Source: Leptospira alstonii serovar Sichuan str. 79601 (GTDB taxonomy: Bacteria > Spirochaetota > Leptospiria > Leptospirales > Leptospiraceae). From it: a stretch of 64,000 nucleotides of DNA. The notes beneath the pieces were generated by a model, which searched no databases, was not told where the DNA came from, and worked only from the letters and a program-made list of their open reading frames with translations. The stretch covers positions 4,495 through 68,494 of the forward strand of contig NZ_ANIK01000012.1 in NCBI RefSeq assembly GCF_000347175.1. Reading direction: 5' to 3'. Shown one piece after another: positions 45,876 to 64,000 of the stretch. Each line of letters opens with the position of its first letter. The stretch's first letter is position 1. Position numbers and translations under genes: made by a program.

Positions 45876-46952
45876 TTATTCAAACTTAACTTGAAAGATT
45901 TGATTCGCCGAACTGTCCGCGACAAGAAGTCTTTGATTTAGGCAGTCTACTTTTACCGCGCCGATTGCCGTAAACGTATGAGGAACGGTGGAAACGTTGA
46001 GAGCCGGATCTACGATTCGGATTCTGTTGGAAAATACGTCGGACACGAACATGGTTCCGCTATTGTCGAGAGAAATATGAGCGGGACCGTAAAAGGACGC
46101 GTTTAAACCGTTTCCGTCTATGTCCGTTCCGATTCCGGTTCCCAAAAGAGTGGAAACGGTGGAAGATTTCAGATCGATCTTTCGAATTCTATGATCCTGA
46201 AGATCCGCGGCCAGTAAACTTTCGGTTTTTCGATCATAAGCAATTCCTAATGGAGATTTGAAACGCGCAGAAGCCGAATCCCCGTCTAAGTAACCCAAAA
46301 CGCCGCCCGAAATAGTGCTTACCGAACCGGAATTCAAATTTATTTTTCGGATCGCGTGGTTTCCGAGCTCTCCCACGTATAAATTTCTTTCACGATCCAA
46401 GTCCATAAAAAAAGGACCGTTGAATAGGGAACTCAACCTGTCTCCGTTTTGAAGGCCGGTCGTACCGGAAGAACTTCCCGCAAACAAAGAAAATTGTTCC
46501 GTAGAATCGACCTTGTAGATTTGAGAGGTATCCTTGCAGGAAATATACTTATCGCCTGTGCTCGGATCGAATTTAATACCCGAAGGATCCTCTAAGGATA
46601 AACTTGTGGAAAGAGTCGTCACGTTTCCGAAACTGTCTATCTTACGAACTAGGTTCGCCGTCTGATCGCTTACGAACACGTTTCCCAAGTTGTCCACTTC
46701 CAAACCGAAAGGAGTTTTGAAGGAAGCGGTTGTCGTCGTTCCGTCCGCGCTGGTTCCGATTCCGGTTCCCGCAAATAAACTGACGACCGGATTTTTCGTT
46801 ACCTTGAGAGTACAAAAATAACATTCCGTAAGAATACAATTCAGGATCGTGTTTTCCGCCCAAGCCTGACTCATTAAAATACTCGGATTATAAACGGAAG
46901 AAGTCGAACAGGAAACGAAAACTAGGATTGAAATCGGAATTCGGTAAAACAT
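45876..46952 (-). CDS. NHL-repeat lipoprotein
   Basis: 358 residues. MFYRIPISILVFVSCSTSS is a lipoprotein signal with Cys at 15. The mature part contains about six NHL-type propeller blades: TPFGLEVDNLGNVFVSDQTANLVRKID (start TPFGLEVDNLGNVF), PSGIKFDPSTGDKYI, NGPFFMDLDRERNLYV, SPLGIAYDRKTESLL. NHL propellers bind proteins or ligands; an envelope location is expected. It is convergent with the DMT gene and stands alone otherwise. Confidence 0.85.
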   Translation of the reverse strand: MFYRIPISILVFVSCSTSSVYNPSILMSQAWAENTILNCILTECYFCTLKVTKNPVVSLFAGTGIGTSADGTTTTASFKTPFGLEVDNLGNVFVSDQTANLVRKIDSFGNVTTLSTSLSLEDPSGIKFDPSTGDKYISCKDTSQIYKVDSTEQFSLFAGSSSGTTGLQNGDRLSSLFNGPFFMDLDRERNLYVGELGNHAIRKINLNSGSVSTISGGVLGYLDGDSASARFKSPLGIAYDRKTESLLAADLQDHRIRKIDLKSSTVSTLLGTGIGTDIDGNGLNASFYGPAHISLDNSGTMFVSDVFSNRIRIVDPALNVSTVPHTFTAIGAVKVDCLNQRLLVADSSANQIFQVKFE

Positions 46953-47120
46953 TTCAACGGTCCTTACATAAAATTAAGATAAAAGAATATACTTTTTCGA
47001 AAAAAATACAACCCGAAACTTCGACGGCCGGATTCCCAAAAACGCGTTTAAAAAAAGGTATCTCGATTTGTTCTTTTCCAATCAATGGGAAAAGATTCTT
47101 TTTTGAGAGGTTTTAATTTT

Positions 47121-48293
47121 ATGAACAAAGGTCCACTTTCCGGAGTAAAAGTAATCGACTTGAGTTTGTTACTTCCCGGCCCGCTTTGCTCCATGTATTT
47201 GGGGGATATGGGGGCCGACGTGATTAAGATTGAAAATCCGAGAGCGATGGACGCGACTCGAGTTATGTTTAAAAAAGCGAACGGAGCCCCTTCCTTATTT
47301 TTGATGCTCAATCGGAATAAAAAAGCGATTACGCTCAACTTGAAAAAGGAAAAGTCCAAAGAAATACTTTTTAAACTATTAGAAAACGCTGATATACTTT
47401 TGGAAGGATTTAGACCGGACGGACTCGCCAAGATGGGACTCGGTTACGAGGATCTGAAGGAGCGGTTCCCGCGTTTGATCTACTGCGGCATTTACGGGTA
47501 CGGAACGGAGGGAAAATACAGGGACTTTGCCGGACACGACGTGAACTATCTTTCGCTTTCGGGAGTTCTTTCGCAAACCGGTAAGACGCCCCAGATCCCC
47601 GGTTATCAACTTGCGGACATCGGAGGAGGAACGATGACGGCTCTCGCATCGATCTTAGCGGCCTTGTATGCGAGGGAAAAGACCGGAAAAGGGCAGAAGA
47701 TCGCGATCTCCATGATGGATTCTTCGCTTCCGTTTTTATCCTTGTACGGAGGAATTTTTGCCGCCACCGGAAAAAATCCGGAAGGAGGGAACGAATTACT
47801 TTCCGGTAAATTACCGAATTATAATGTATATCAAACCAAGGAAGGGCGCTGGGTCGCGTTAGGCGCTCTTGAGGATATGTTTTTTAAAACCTTTTTGCGT
47901 CAGTCCGGATTGGATAAACATTTGGAAGAATTCCCGTCGGAGGAAAAAAACTTTTCCAAGTGGAAGGAAATTCTAACCTCTTACTTTGCGTCCAAAACAT
48001 ACGAAGATTTGAATTTTCTATTTGAGAACGAAGATTCCTGCCTGACTCCCGTTAAAACGATGGAAGAGGTCAGCAAGGATCCGGTTTTAAGGGAAAGGGG
48101 AATGATCTTGGATAAAAAACATTCCGAATACGGAGATTACTTTCAATTCGGGGCTCCTTTTCCATTCTCCGCTACCCCGGTTACGTATCGTTTGGACCCG
48201 CCGAATCACGGGGAACATAATGCGTCGATTTATCAATCTCTCGGATATACGGTGGAAGAAATCGAAACGATGAAGAAAGAAAAAGTGATCTGA
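47121..48293 (+). CDS. CaiB/BaiF CoA-transferase family protein (racemase-like)
   Basis: 390 residues from ATG 47121, preceded by GAGAGG; ATG 47085 in the same frame lacks a signal. It opens with SGVKVIDLSLLLPGPLCSM (family block), then ADVIKIENP. AGHDVNYLSLSGVLS (His) and LADIGGGTMTA (Asp) match the acid/base pair of alpha-methylacyl-CoA racemase rather than plain CoA transferases. Racemisation of branched acyl-CoA before beta-oxidation is therefore plausible. An acyl-CoA dehydrogenase gene follows on the same strand, fitting lipid catabolism. Confidence 0.87.
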   Translation: MNKGPLSGVKVIDLSLLLPGPLCSMYLGDMGADVIKIENPRAMDATRVMFKKANGAPSLFLMLNRNKKAITLNLKKEKSKEILFKLLENADILLEGFRPDGLAKMGLGYEDLKERFPRLIYCGIYGYGTEGKYRDFAGHDVNYLSLSGVLSQTGKTPQIPGYQLADIGGGTMTALASILAALYAREKTGKGQKIAISMMDSSLPFLSLYGGIFAATGKNPEGGNELLSGKLPNYNVYQTKEGRWVALGALEDMFFKTFLRQSGLDKHLEEFPSEEKNFSKWKEILTSYFASKTYEDLNFLFENEDSCLTPVKTMEEVSKDPVLRERGMILDKKHSEYGDYFQFGAPFPFSATPVTYRLDPPNHGEHNASIYQSLGYTVEEIETMKKEKVI

Positions 48294-48561
48294 TTTCGCT
48301 TTAAACGTTAAGAACGCTGGAAAATTTTCTAAAACGAATCTTTTAAAATCCATAACAGAACGTTCGTTCTTTGAAATTTCAGAGGAAAGGACATTTTGAA
48401 GCGATTTTAAAATAGGGAGGTTCTCACCTTGAAAATTTTAAATATAGGATGAATAAAAAAGATAAAAAACAAGCGATACATCGATTTTTTCGTTCCTATT
48501 TTGGTTTGATCTAATCGCCGTAAAAAAAAAAGTAGGATCAGAACACTCTCGTAAGAAGGGA

Positions 48562-49732
<1,171 letters not shown>

Positions 49733-49831
49733 GAATATTAGAATTTTCTAAATCGCATTCCAATAGGGAACACGTTTAAAAAATTCTGCGGATCGGAGAC
49801 GAAGTTCTCTAAAATCCAAATTGAACCGAAG

Positions 49832-49867
49832 AAAGGCGTTCGACGTTCGAGTCGGCGCCTTTTTTTA
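49832..49867 (+). terminator. Rho-independent terminator after acyl-CoA dehydrogenase
   Basis: AAAGGCG...TCGAC pairs with GTCG...CGCCTTT with a small mismatch, followed by a run of seven Ts. It lies ~100 bp after the stop. The spacer 49733-50069 otherwise holds no gene. Confidence 0.7.
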
Positions 49868-50069
49868 TTTCGTTTCTCTTCGGATTTCCGATTTCGTTGA
49901 AATTCAATCGGGACGTTTTGCCGGGATTTAGGTAACTCACTTCAGTTCGGTTTAGCCGACGTGAAAGCGATTGAATGTAAAAACTCAACAACACTCTTCA
50001 AATATGTAATCAAAATTGTTCTAAATTAGAATTGACAGAATCATCTCGCATTCAAACCATTGACCCAGA

Positions 50070-51017
50070 ATGGCCCCGATGTATAGGATTTTGCCCATTT
50101 TGTTTTTGCTCGCTTTCGGCGACTGCAAAGAACCGGTTCAAAAAACGGAACTGGAAGGTTTTGTTGTAAAGAACGTAATTCATCCCAATAACAATCCGTA
50201 CAATAAGGATAAAGTGGAATTGGGAAAACTGCTCTATTTCGATAAGCGGCTTTCGCTCAAGGAAGACACGAATTGTGCGATCTGCCATTCGGCGGAAATT
50301 CAAAATTCGGAAAAAAGTTCTTTACCAAGAAATAAAATCCACAATTCTCCCGCGCCTTCTCTTACAAACGTAGGTTTGTACAAGGATGTGTTTGCAGATC
50401 CTCAAGCGAACGATCTGGAAGAGATCGTAAAGGAAAGAGTTCACACGGCGGTGATGCTCAGGGACGAAAAAACCATCGTAGCAAGACTCAATCAGGTACG
50501 CGAATATAGGGAACTTTTCGAAAAGTCTTTCGGTTCTCCCGGAATTACGATGGATCGGATCGTAAAAGCGATTTCGGCGTTTGAAAGAACGATCCTCTCC
50601 AAGAATTCCAAATTCGATCGTTATGTATTGGGGGAAGAATCGGCTCTCTCTCCGGCTCAAAAACGCGGCTTAGACGTATTTATGAACAAGGCCAAGTGTT
50701 CTCAGTGTCACAAAGGACCGAACTTTTCGGATTCCGAAAAACATACGACCGGTCTTAGCGGAATCGTACAAAAGGTGAGAACTCCGAGTCTTCGAGACGT
50801 GAGTAGGAAAAACGAGTTCATGCATAACGGAGAATTTACGAGACTGGAAGACGTTGTGAATCATTTCGTAAACGGAGGTGTGAAAGGTTCGATCGAAGAT
50901 CCGCTTCTAAAACCTGCCATGATTACGGAAGAAGAGCGAAAGGATCTGATCGAATTTTTGAAATCTCTGGAAGGTGAAACTCGTCCATTAGAAATGCCTA
51001 AAATACCAAGAGCCTAA
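50070..51017 (+). CDS. Dihaem cytochrome-c peroxidase / MauG-like lipoprotein
   Basis: 315 residues with two c-type haem motifs, CAICH (~73) and CSQCH (~210), typical of periplasmic peroxidases that reduce H2O2 with cytochrome c. The N-terminus (MYRILPILFLLAFGDC) is a signal with lipobox-like end, so it may be lipid-anchored. ATG 50079 is an equally good start. MauG homologues oxidise protein side chains instead; the two groups cannot be separated here. It stands alone, ending at a repeat and 167 bp before the convergent ompL1 end. Confidence 0.9.
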   Translation: MAPMYRILPILFLLAFGDCKEPVQKTELEGFVVKNVIHPNNNPYNKDKVELGKLLYFDKRLSLKEDTNCAICHSAEIQNSEKSSLPRNKIHNSPAPSLTNVGLYKDVFADPQANDLEEIVKERVHTAVMLRDEKTIVARLNQVREYRELFEKSFGSPGITMDRIVKAISAFERTILSKNSKFDRYVLGEESALSPAQKRGLDVFMNKAKCSQCHKGPNFSDSEKHTTGLSGIVQKVRTPSLRDVSRKNEFMHNGEFTRLEDVVNHFVNGGVKGSIEDPLLKPAMITEEERKDLIEFLKSLEGETRPLEMPKIPRA

Positions 51018-51090
51018 AATGTGGGAACTCCCACGTTTTAGGGATCGGTGGATAGGGATTCAGATGTCAGGGGTTAAAATTTTCCGATAA
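51017..51090. repeat. Dispersed palindromic repeat with GGATAGGGAT tail
   Basis: AATGTGGGAACTCCCACG starts right at the stop of the peroxidase gene, followed by GATCGGTGGATAGGGATTC and AGATGTCAGGGG. The tail is shared with 54160-54236 and 57655-57695. Confidence 0.65.
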
Positions 51091-51128
51091 CAAAATTCGG
51101 ATTCGATAACTTGGATTTTAAAATAAAA

Positions 51129-51152
51129 AAGGCCCTCGTAAGGGCCTTTTTT
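51129..51152. terminator. Bidirectional terminator between peroxidase and ompL1
   Basis: AAGGCCCT (51129-51136), loop CGTA, AGGGCCTT (51141-51148), flanked by A-run on the left and T-run on the right. It can stop transcription from both convergent genes. Confidence 0.85.
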
Positions 51153-51183
51153 GCAAATGGAACGTATAAGATCGGATTCAATC

Positions 51184-52146
<963 letters not shown>

Positions 52147-52452
52147 TGATAACTCCTTACTCGCGATTCAATTAGAATTTGATTATGTTTCCGGAAGTTT
52201 TATATCTTGTTTTGAGAATCCCGGACACAGGGTGAAACTTTAGAAGTTCATGGCTTAGTGTCAAACAGGTTTTCGTAAAAAGGTTGAAAAGTTTCTAAAA
52301 TTCTCAAAAGGAGAATTGAATTCCTTTTCTTTTTTGTAACAATTGTTATGTGCTGAAGTAGAATCATGAATCGTCGTAACGACGAAAATTTTTCATCAAA
52401 TCTCTTAAGTGATTTTGGAAAATATTTTAGTGTTAGGCGCGGCATCGTCGAT

Positions 52453-52589
52453 GCGAAAGCGATTGTCGCGGGATCAACAAATTGGAATGACGAACAAATT
52501 TCGCTTTTCGAAGAGGCCGTCAATTTGTTGATCAGAGCAGAAAGCGCGGTCCGGCTCTTGGCAAAGCCAAGGGCCGGATTCGCCCCAAG
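52453..52589 (-). repeat. Two-hairpin dispersed element, copy B
   Basis: On the minus strand CTTGGGGCGAATCCGG, then stem 1 (CCGGCCCTTGGC/GCCAAGAGCCGG around TTT), ACCGCGCTTTCTGCTC, stem 2 GATCAACAAATTG (52533-52521) with CAATTTGTTGATC (52484-52472), and CCCGCGACAATCGCTTTCGC. It is close to copy A, including the loop segment AAAAGCGAAATTT. It lies in the 52147-52817 spacer, which has no gene. Confidence 0.75.
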
Positions 52590-52687
52590 CTTTTTCCGCG
52601 AATTTGCGTTTTTGATCCTTCTTCTTCCAAAATCCCATTCAACTTGTAGGGTTGGTTATGGCTTTTTATGGGTCGCTCGATAGGAAA

Positions 52688-52715
52688 GGAAATTTGCAGG
52701 AGTTCCCGCGTTTTA
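52688..52715. repeat. Dispersed palindromic repeat, single copy
   Basis: AATTTGCAGGAGTTCCCGCG and TTTTAGAAG, preceded by ATGGGTCGCTCGATAGG, a module also seen at 18830 and 41040. Confidence 0.65.
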
Positions 52716-52758
52716 GAAGTCGGGCACAAGAAAGGAAAGGGGATGAAAACAGAAAGGG

Positions 52759-52795
52759 AAAACATCCGGGCCGAAAGCGAAAGCCAGCCCGGATG
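52759..52795 (-). terminator. Terminator after the thiolase gene
   Basis: On the minus strand CATCCGGGC (52795-52787) and GCCCGGATG (52771-52763) form a perfect 9-bp GC-rich stem followed by TTTTCCC. It lies 22 bp beyond the thiolase stop. Confidence 0.75.
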
Positions 52796-52817
52796 AAACG
52801 AAAAAAAATACCGTTTC

Positions 52818-54029
<1,212 letters not shown>

Positions 54030-54142
54030 TGTATTACCTCGCTGTCGATTCCATCTACTTGAGATTCGATTGAACAGCTGTTTAGTGAATTTGGGTGTTC
54101 CTGTTTCCATTTTGAAGAGGCGGGGGAGTTTGCAATTCTTTT

Positions 54143-54236
54143 TGCGGGAACTCGTATTAGGAATCAGTGGTTAGGGATCAGATGTCAGGGTATTAGGAGT
54201 CAGTGGATAGGGATCAGTGTAGCATCCTAAGAAACG
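54143..54236. repeat. Dispersed repeat tail modules
   Basis: GCGGGAACTCGTATTAGGAA, then two tandem versions of CAGTGGATAGGGATCAG (54161 and 54206 areas) with AGATGTCAGGG between. Same modules as 51040-51080 and 57655-57695. Confidence 0.6.
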
Positions 54237-54274
54237 CTTGTCAGGAAACGCCTGAATTTCAGAGTAAAGGAGCT

Positions 54275-56283
<2,009 letters not shown>

Positions 56284-56287
56284 TGTT

Positions 56288-57451
<1,164 letters not shown>

Positions 57452-57630
57452 CCGCCCTCCGAAAGATTTCCAGATCGTACTTCAAAGATTGATTTTGGAA
57501 AAGGCCTTTTTAGATACGATGAAGAATGCCCCCGTTTTTGATGCAAGAAATATTTGATATAATGGATAGAAATTCAATAAAGTGAAGGAGGTCTTGCTCT
57601 TAGACTCTAAATCCTTGCCCTCGTCCCTTG

Positions 57631-57720
57631 AAATGTGGGAACTCCTGCGTTCTAGGATCAGTGGATAGGGACCAGATGTCAGTGTGACCTGTAACATCCT
57701 AGAAAAAGTTGTCGGAAAAG
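57631..57720. repeat. Dispersed palindromic repeat with GGATAGGGA tail
   Basis: AAATGTGGGAACTCCTGCG, then GATCAGTGGATAGGGACC, AGATGTCAGTG and TGTAACATCCTAG. Matches 51017-51080 and 54160-54236 (GTGTAGCATCCTAAG). Spacer 57452-57929 has no gene. Confidence 0.65.
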
Positions 57721-57929
57721 GAAGATCCAATGACAACGAAAACTGTAAAGGCCTCATTCCTAACTGATAGTCAATCTTTGGATTGAGTAAAGGAGCCTAA
57801 ATTTTTTAGAATCCAAAAATCGAATTCGACGAAAAATGGCCCGAAGAATCAACGATCGGATTACGTATCGTTGAAAATCGAGAGATAACGTTCTCTCGTT
57901 CGGGGAAACGAAAATTTCAAAGGTGTCGT

Positions 57930-59078
57930 TTGGAAAAGAAACCGGCTCAAAGTAAAAATCGAATTTTGTCTTTGGATTTATTCCGAGGAATGACCGTAGC
58001 CGGAATGATCCTCGTGAACAATCCCGGTTCTTGGTCTTTCATTTACTCCCCTTTAAAACATGCCGAGTGGAACGGTTGTACGCCGACGGATTTGGTGTTC
58101 CCCTTTTTTCTTTTTGCGGTAGGCGCATCTATTTCAATTTCCTTATATTCGAAAAAAGAAATCAATCGGGGACGGACCTGGCTCGGAATCTGTATCCGAA
58201 GTGCGACGTTGATTTTGATCGGACTGTTTTTGAACTTTTTCGGAGAATGGTCTTTTGCAGAACTCAGAATTCCCGGAGTTTTGCAGAGAATCGGATTTGT
58301 GTATTGGGTCGTTGCGTCTTTGTATCTCGTATTTCCGGGAAAGAAGGTATGGATTTTTTTGATCCCGATCCTACTCGTTCACACCTGGATCTTAGTAAGC
58401 TTCTCTCCTCCCGGACAATCAATCGTATCCTTAGAACCGGGAAAGGACATCGGCGCCTGGATCGATAGAACGATCTTCGGAGAAAAACATCTCTGGAAGT
58501 TTTCCAAAACTTGGGACCCGGAAGGATCGTTCAGCGGAGTTTCATCGATCGTAACCTCCTTATTCGGAGTTTTTTGCGGATCGATTCTTTTTTTAAAAGA
58601 AGAAAACGGGGGAAAAAAGCGGATTCCGATTCTTTTCGGATTCGGAATATTACTCGCGTTAGTCGGCTTGTTATGGAACCGGACGCTGCCGATAAATAAA
58701 AGCCTTTGGACCGGAAGTTATGCGGTTTACACGGCGGGCCTCGCTTTTTTTTGTATAGGATTTTTTGAATTCTTAAATTTGCAACTTCACGCGCGGAACG
58801 GATCGATTTTGGAAACCCTCTTTCAACCGTTTCTCGTATTCGGTAAGAACGCGATTTTGGTCTTCGTGGGCTCCGGGATCGTTGCGAGAATTCTCAACCT
58901 TTGGACGATTCCTGGGGAGAACGGAAAATCAATCGGCGTCAAAGTTTATCTGTTTTCTAAAATCGTTCTCATTGCGGATCCGTATCTTGCGTCCTTGTTA
59001 TATGCAATTTTTCATTTATCGGCTTGGTGGGGAATTTTAAGTTTCTTGGATAAAAGGAAAATTTATATCAAAGTTTGA
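57930..59078 (+). CDS. DUF5009/heparan-acetyltransferase-like membrane protein
   Basis: 382 residues with about ten transmembrane helices. LSLDLFRGMTVAGMILVNNPGSW opens the protein (key LDLFRGMTV), and GCTPTDLVFPFFLFAVG follows, the paired motifs of the NagX/heparan-alpha-glucosaminide N-acetyltransferase-like family. Members move acyl groups across or onto sugars at the inner membrane. The start is TTG 57930, with AAAGG upstream; no in-frame ATG precedes the LDLFRG motif. The natural substrate is unknown. Confidence 0.85.
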   Translation: MEKKPAQSKNRILSLDLFRGMTVAGMILVNNPGSWSFIYSPLKHAEWNGCTPTDLVFPFFLFAVGASISISLYSKKEINRGRTWLGICIRSATLILIGLFLNFFGEWSFAELRIPGVLQRIGFVYWVVASLYLVFPGKKVWIFLIPILLVHTWILVSFSPPGQSIVSLEPGKDIGAWIDRTIFGEKHLWKFSKTWDPEGSFSGVSSIVTSLFGVFCGSILFLKEENGGKKRIPILFGFGILLALVGLLWNRTLPINKSLWTGSYAVYTAGLAFFCIGFFEFLNLQLHARNGSILETLFQPFLVFGKNAILVFVGSGIVARILNLWTIPGENGKSIGVKVYLFSKIVLIADPYLASLLYAIFHLSAWWGILSFLDKRKIYIKV

Positions 59079-59278
59079 AGGAATCTTAAGGGCGCTCTTT
59101 TTGGAAATCGATAAAACGTGAAATCGATTCCGAGCATTTCCGGCCAAAGCGTCACCAAAGTATCGAAACCTACTCGGCGGAGTTCGATTTTTTCCGGTAT
59201 CGATTGACTTTCATTCATAAGAGTTTTATTATTGACGGGTTCAAAAATGAAAAAGCGATACAAAGGAGCTGGAAAGAA

Positions 59279-60733
<1,455 letters not shown>

Positions 60734-60799
60734 AATAAAAGCGGCTTCGATGTAAAAAAGCGGGACTTAAAGTTCAAACCTTCGGTTTTTACAAATCGT

Positions 60800-60935
60800 T
60801 TGGGCGGCTCCGTCGCTTGGGCTTTCGCCCAAGCGACGGACCGGGCTCTCCGCTTCAGTCAAGTTATTGTGTTTCATATTAGTATATTCAATTTCCTTAA
60901 TTCCAATAACTTGACTCCGCATCGATCCCTGCCGC
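60800..60935 (+). repeat. Two-hairpin dispersed element, copy C
   Basis: TTGGGCGGCT, stem 1 CCGTCGCTTGGGC (60810-60822) with GCCCAAGCGACGG (60827-60839) around TTTC, the joint ACCGGGCTCTCCGCTTC, stem 2 AGTCAAGTTATTG (60857-60869) with CAATAACTTGACT (60904-60916), and CCGCATCGATCCCT. The order and joints are as in copies A and B, but both stems have different sequences and remain perfectly paired. It lies in the 60734-61068 spacer, which has no gene. Confidence 0.75.
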
Positions 60936-61068
60936 AGCGCTATAGTTTCCTCCGCGTTGTGTTTGTATGTTTTTTAGCAGGGGTAGAACGGGGATTTTGG
61001 GACAAGTTCCAAGAAAAAGGAAGGATAAAGACGCAGAAAACGCAATTACTTTAGAATACAATGAAATA

Positions 61069-61827
61069 CTAAAATAACTCCAGCCAAGCCTTGCGGATAT
61101 CCGGTTTTTCCATAAAATAGGTTCCGATCAAAGCGGCGTCGACCGATTTGCGAAACGCATCCAGGTCGGAACGGTTTGTTACGCCGGATTCGCCCACCTT
61201 TACGATATTAGGCGGAAGAAAAGCGCAGACTTCTTCGACCAAATTTCGATGAATTTGGAACGTATCCAGGTCTCTCGTATTGATTCCGATGATTTCGGCT
61301 CCGCAATCCAGGGCGAGTTTCGCTTCATCGGACGTGTGAACTTCGACGAGACAATCCATACCGAAAGAGGACGCGGACCTTAAAAACGATTTGATTTGAT
61401 CGGGAGTTAGGATTCTCACGATCAAAAGAATTGCGGCAGCGCCGAAAGCTCTCGCTTCCCGAATTTGGATTTCGTCCAGGATAAAATCCTTTCTTAAAAC
61501 CGGAATATTCGATTCGGAGGAGACGTTCTTCATGTCCTCCAGGGAACCTCCGAAATAATCCCGATCCGTAAGAACTGAAATCGCGGAAGCTCCCGAATCT
61601 TCGTATGTTTTAGCGATTCGAACGGGATCGTAATCGGAGCGGATTTCTCCGGCGGAAGGGCTCTTACGTTTGCATTCCGCGATGATGGAAAAGGTTCTGT
61701 TTCTTAAAGACTTACCGAGGCCGAGTCCCTGATAAGCGGGCGGATCGCAATCGACGATTTTTTTGATTTCGTTTTGTTTTGTGGAGATGATATCCCGGAG
61801 AACCCGGTGGAGTTGAGAAGAGGACAT
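61069..61827 (-). CDS. trpC: Indole-3-glycerol phosphate synthase
   Basis: Closes the indole ring in tryptophan synthesis. 252 residues, a single TIM barrel of normal length. [11 protein letters not shown] (catalytic Lys), [43 protein letters not shown], and [10 protein letters not shown] are all classical IGPS blocks. No other trp gene is near, so it is an isolated trpC. The STAS gene stops 6 bp upstream on the same strand, so the two may be co-transcribed. Confidence 0.95.
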   Translation of the reverse strand: MSSSQLHRVLRDIISTKQNEIKKIVDCDPPAYQGLGLGKSLRNRTFSIIAECKRKSPSAGEIRSDYDPVRIAKTYEDSGASAISVLTDRDYFGGSLEDMKNVSSESNIPVLRKDFILDEIQIREARAFGAAAILLIVRILTPDQIKSFLRSASSFGMDCLVEVHTSDEAKLALDCGAEIIGINTRDLDTFQIHRNLVEEVCAFLPPNIVKVGESGVTNRSDLDAFRKSVDAALIGTYFMEKPDIRKAWLELF

Positions 61828-61833
61828 TGAGGC

Positions 61834-62166
<333 letters not shown>

Positions 62167-62243
62167 GGGAATATCCTTAGTTTTGCTACTGACAACTATC
62201 GGGGGCGAAAATAACCTGTCAATCACTGTTCAACGGTCTAAAA

Positions 62244-63641
<1,398 letters not shown>

Positions 63642-63660
63642 AAGAATCGATTTTAGACAA

Positions 63661-64000
<340 letters not shown>

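Noticed and set aside
49809..49994. 61-codon minus-strand frame
   Set aside because: It crosses the terminator after the acyl-CoA dehydrogenase gene and has no coding signs.
52430..52440. GTTAGGCG next to element copy B as an attC box
   Set aside because: No partner box at a suitable distance; a single heptamer is expected by chance.
52366..52683. 105-codon open frame on the plus strand upstream of ompL1
   Set aside because: It runs through hairpin element copy B and repeat modules; the translation reflects the repeat and there is no ribosome site.

Overview
The window is chromosomal DNA of a pathogenic Leptospira. The clearest marker is an intact ompL1 porin gene (51184-52146). Supporting signs are a DUF1564-family gene (40121-40660), dapL, a long-form ispG, spirochaete-style lipoproteins, many TTG/GTG starts, and Leptospira-type dispersed palindromic repeats. 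Base composition looks like the mid-40s % G+C by eye. That would suit a higher-GC species of the pathogen clade better than L. interrogans, but the species cannot be fixed from this window.

Layout. 1-2428: 3' end of a vapC-like toxin gene and two hypothetical genes. 2486-10374: a lytic transglycosylase, then a tightly overlapping run gltA / two RlmI-like methyltransferases / a SpoU-type methyltransferase / a glycosyltransferase. 10391-17487 (minus): a zinc-ribbon protein, gltB and a conserved hypothetical. 17488-18880: repeat-rich DNA with two small genes. 18881-29945: ispG, a metallo-beta-lactamase-fold lipoprotein, an adenylate cyclase/FecR operon, a NifU-pentapeptide fusion, rpmE, rho and an unusual Fis-type regulator. 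30133-34622: a very large hypothetical protein paired with a beta-propeller. 34690-36834: an AT-rich island of two genes (GNAT, DUF2971) bounded by integron attC-like sites. 36835-39342 (minus): pyrB, DUF2203, dapL. 39618-41140: a small lipoprotein, a DUF1564 ribbon-helix-helix protein and repeats. 41222-44351: a TonB-receptor operon behind a Fur-box-like palindrome. 44478-51017: alpha/beta hydrolase, small DMT protein, NHL lipoprotein, CaiB/BaiF enzyme, acyl-CoA dehydrogenase, dihaem peroxidase. 51184-57451: ompL1, thiolase, trhO, a BASS transporter and a TauD-like oxygenase. 57930-64000: a membrane acyltransferase, a pectin-acetylesterase-like lipoprotein, trpC, a STAS protein, murD, and the 5' end of an IS110-family transposase cut by the window edge.

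Functionally this is mostly core metabolism: TCA entry, glutamate synthesis, lysine/peptidoglycan precursors, isoprenoids, pyrimidines, and fatty-acid oxidation (CaiB/BaiF, acyl-CoA dehydrogenase and thiolase, the three within 7 kb). Envelope and signalling genes lie between. Accessory DNA is concentrated in the attC-bounded island, the repeat clusters and the terminal IS.

The most interesting non-coding signals are three. (1) The attC-like cassette island, with no integrase in view. (2) Three dispersed copies of a two-hairpin element whose 13-bp second stems differ in sequence but stay perfectly paired. (3) A dispersed palindrome (core GTGGGAACTCCCAC) that also occurs inside the DUF1564 coding sequence, whose product looks like a ribbon-helix-helix DNA-binding protein.
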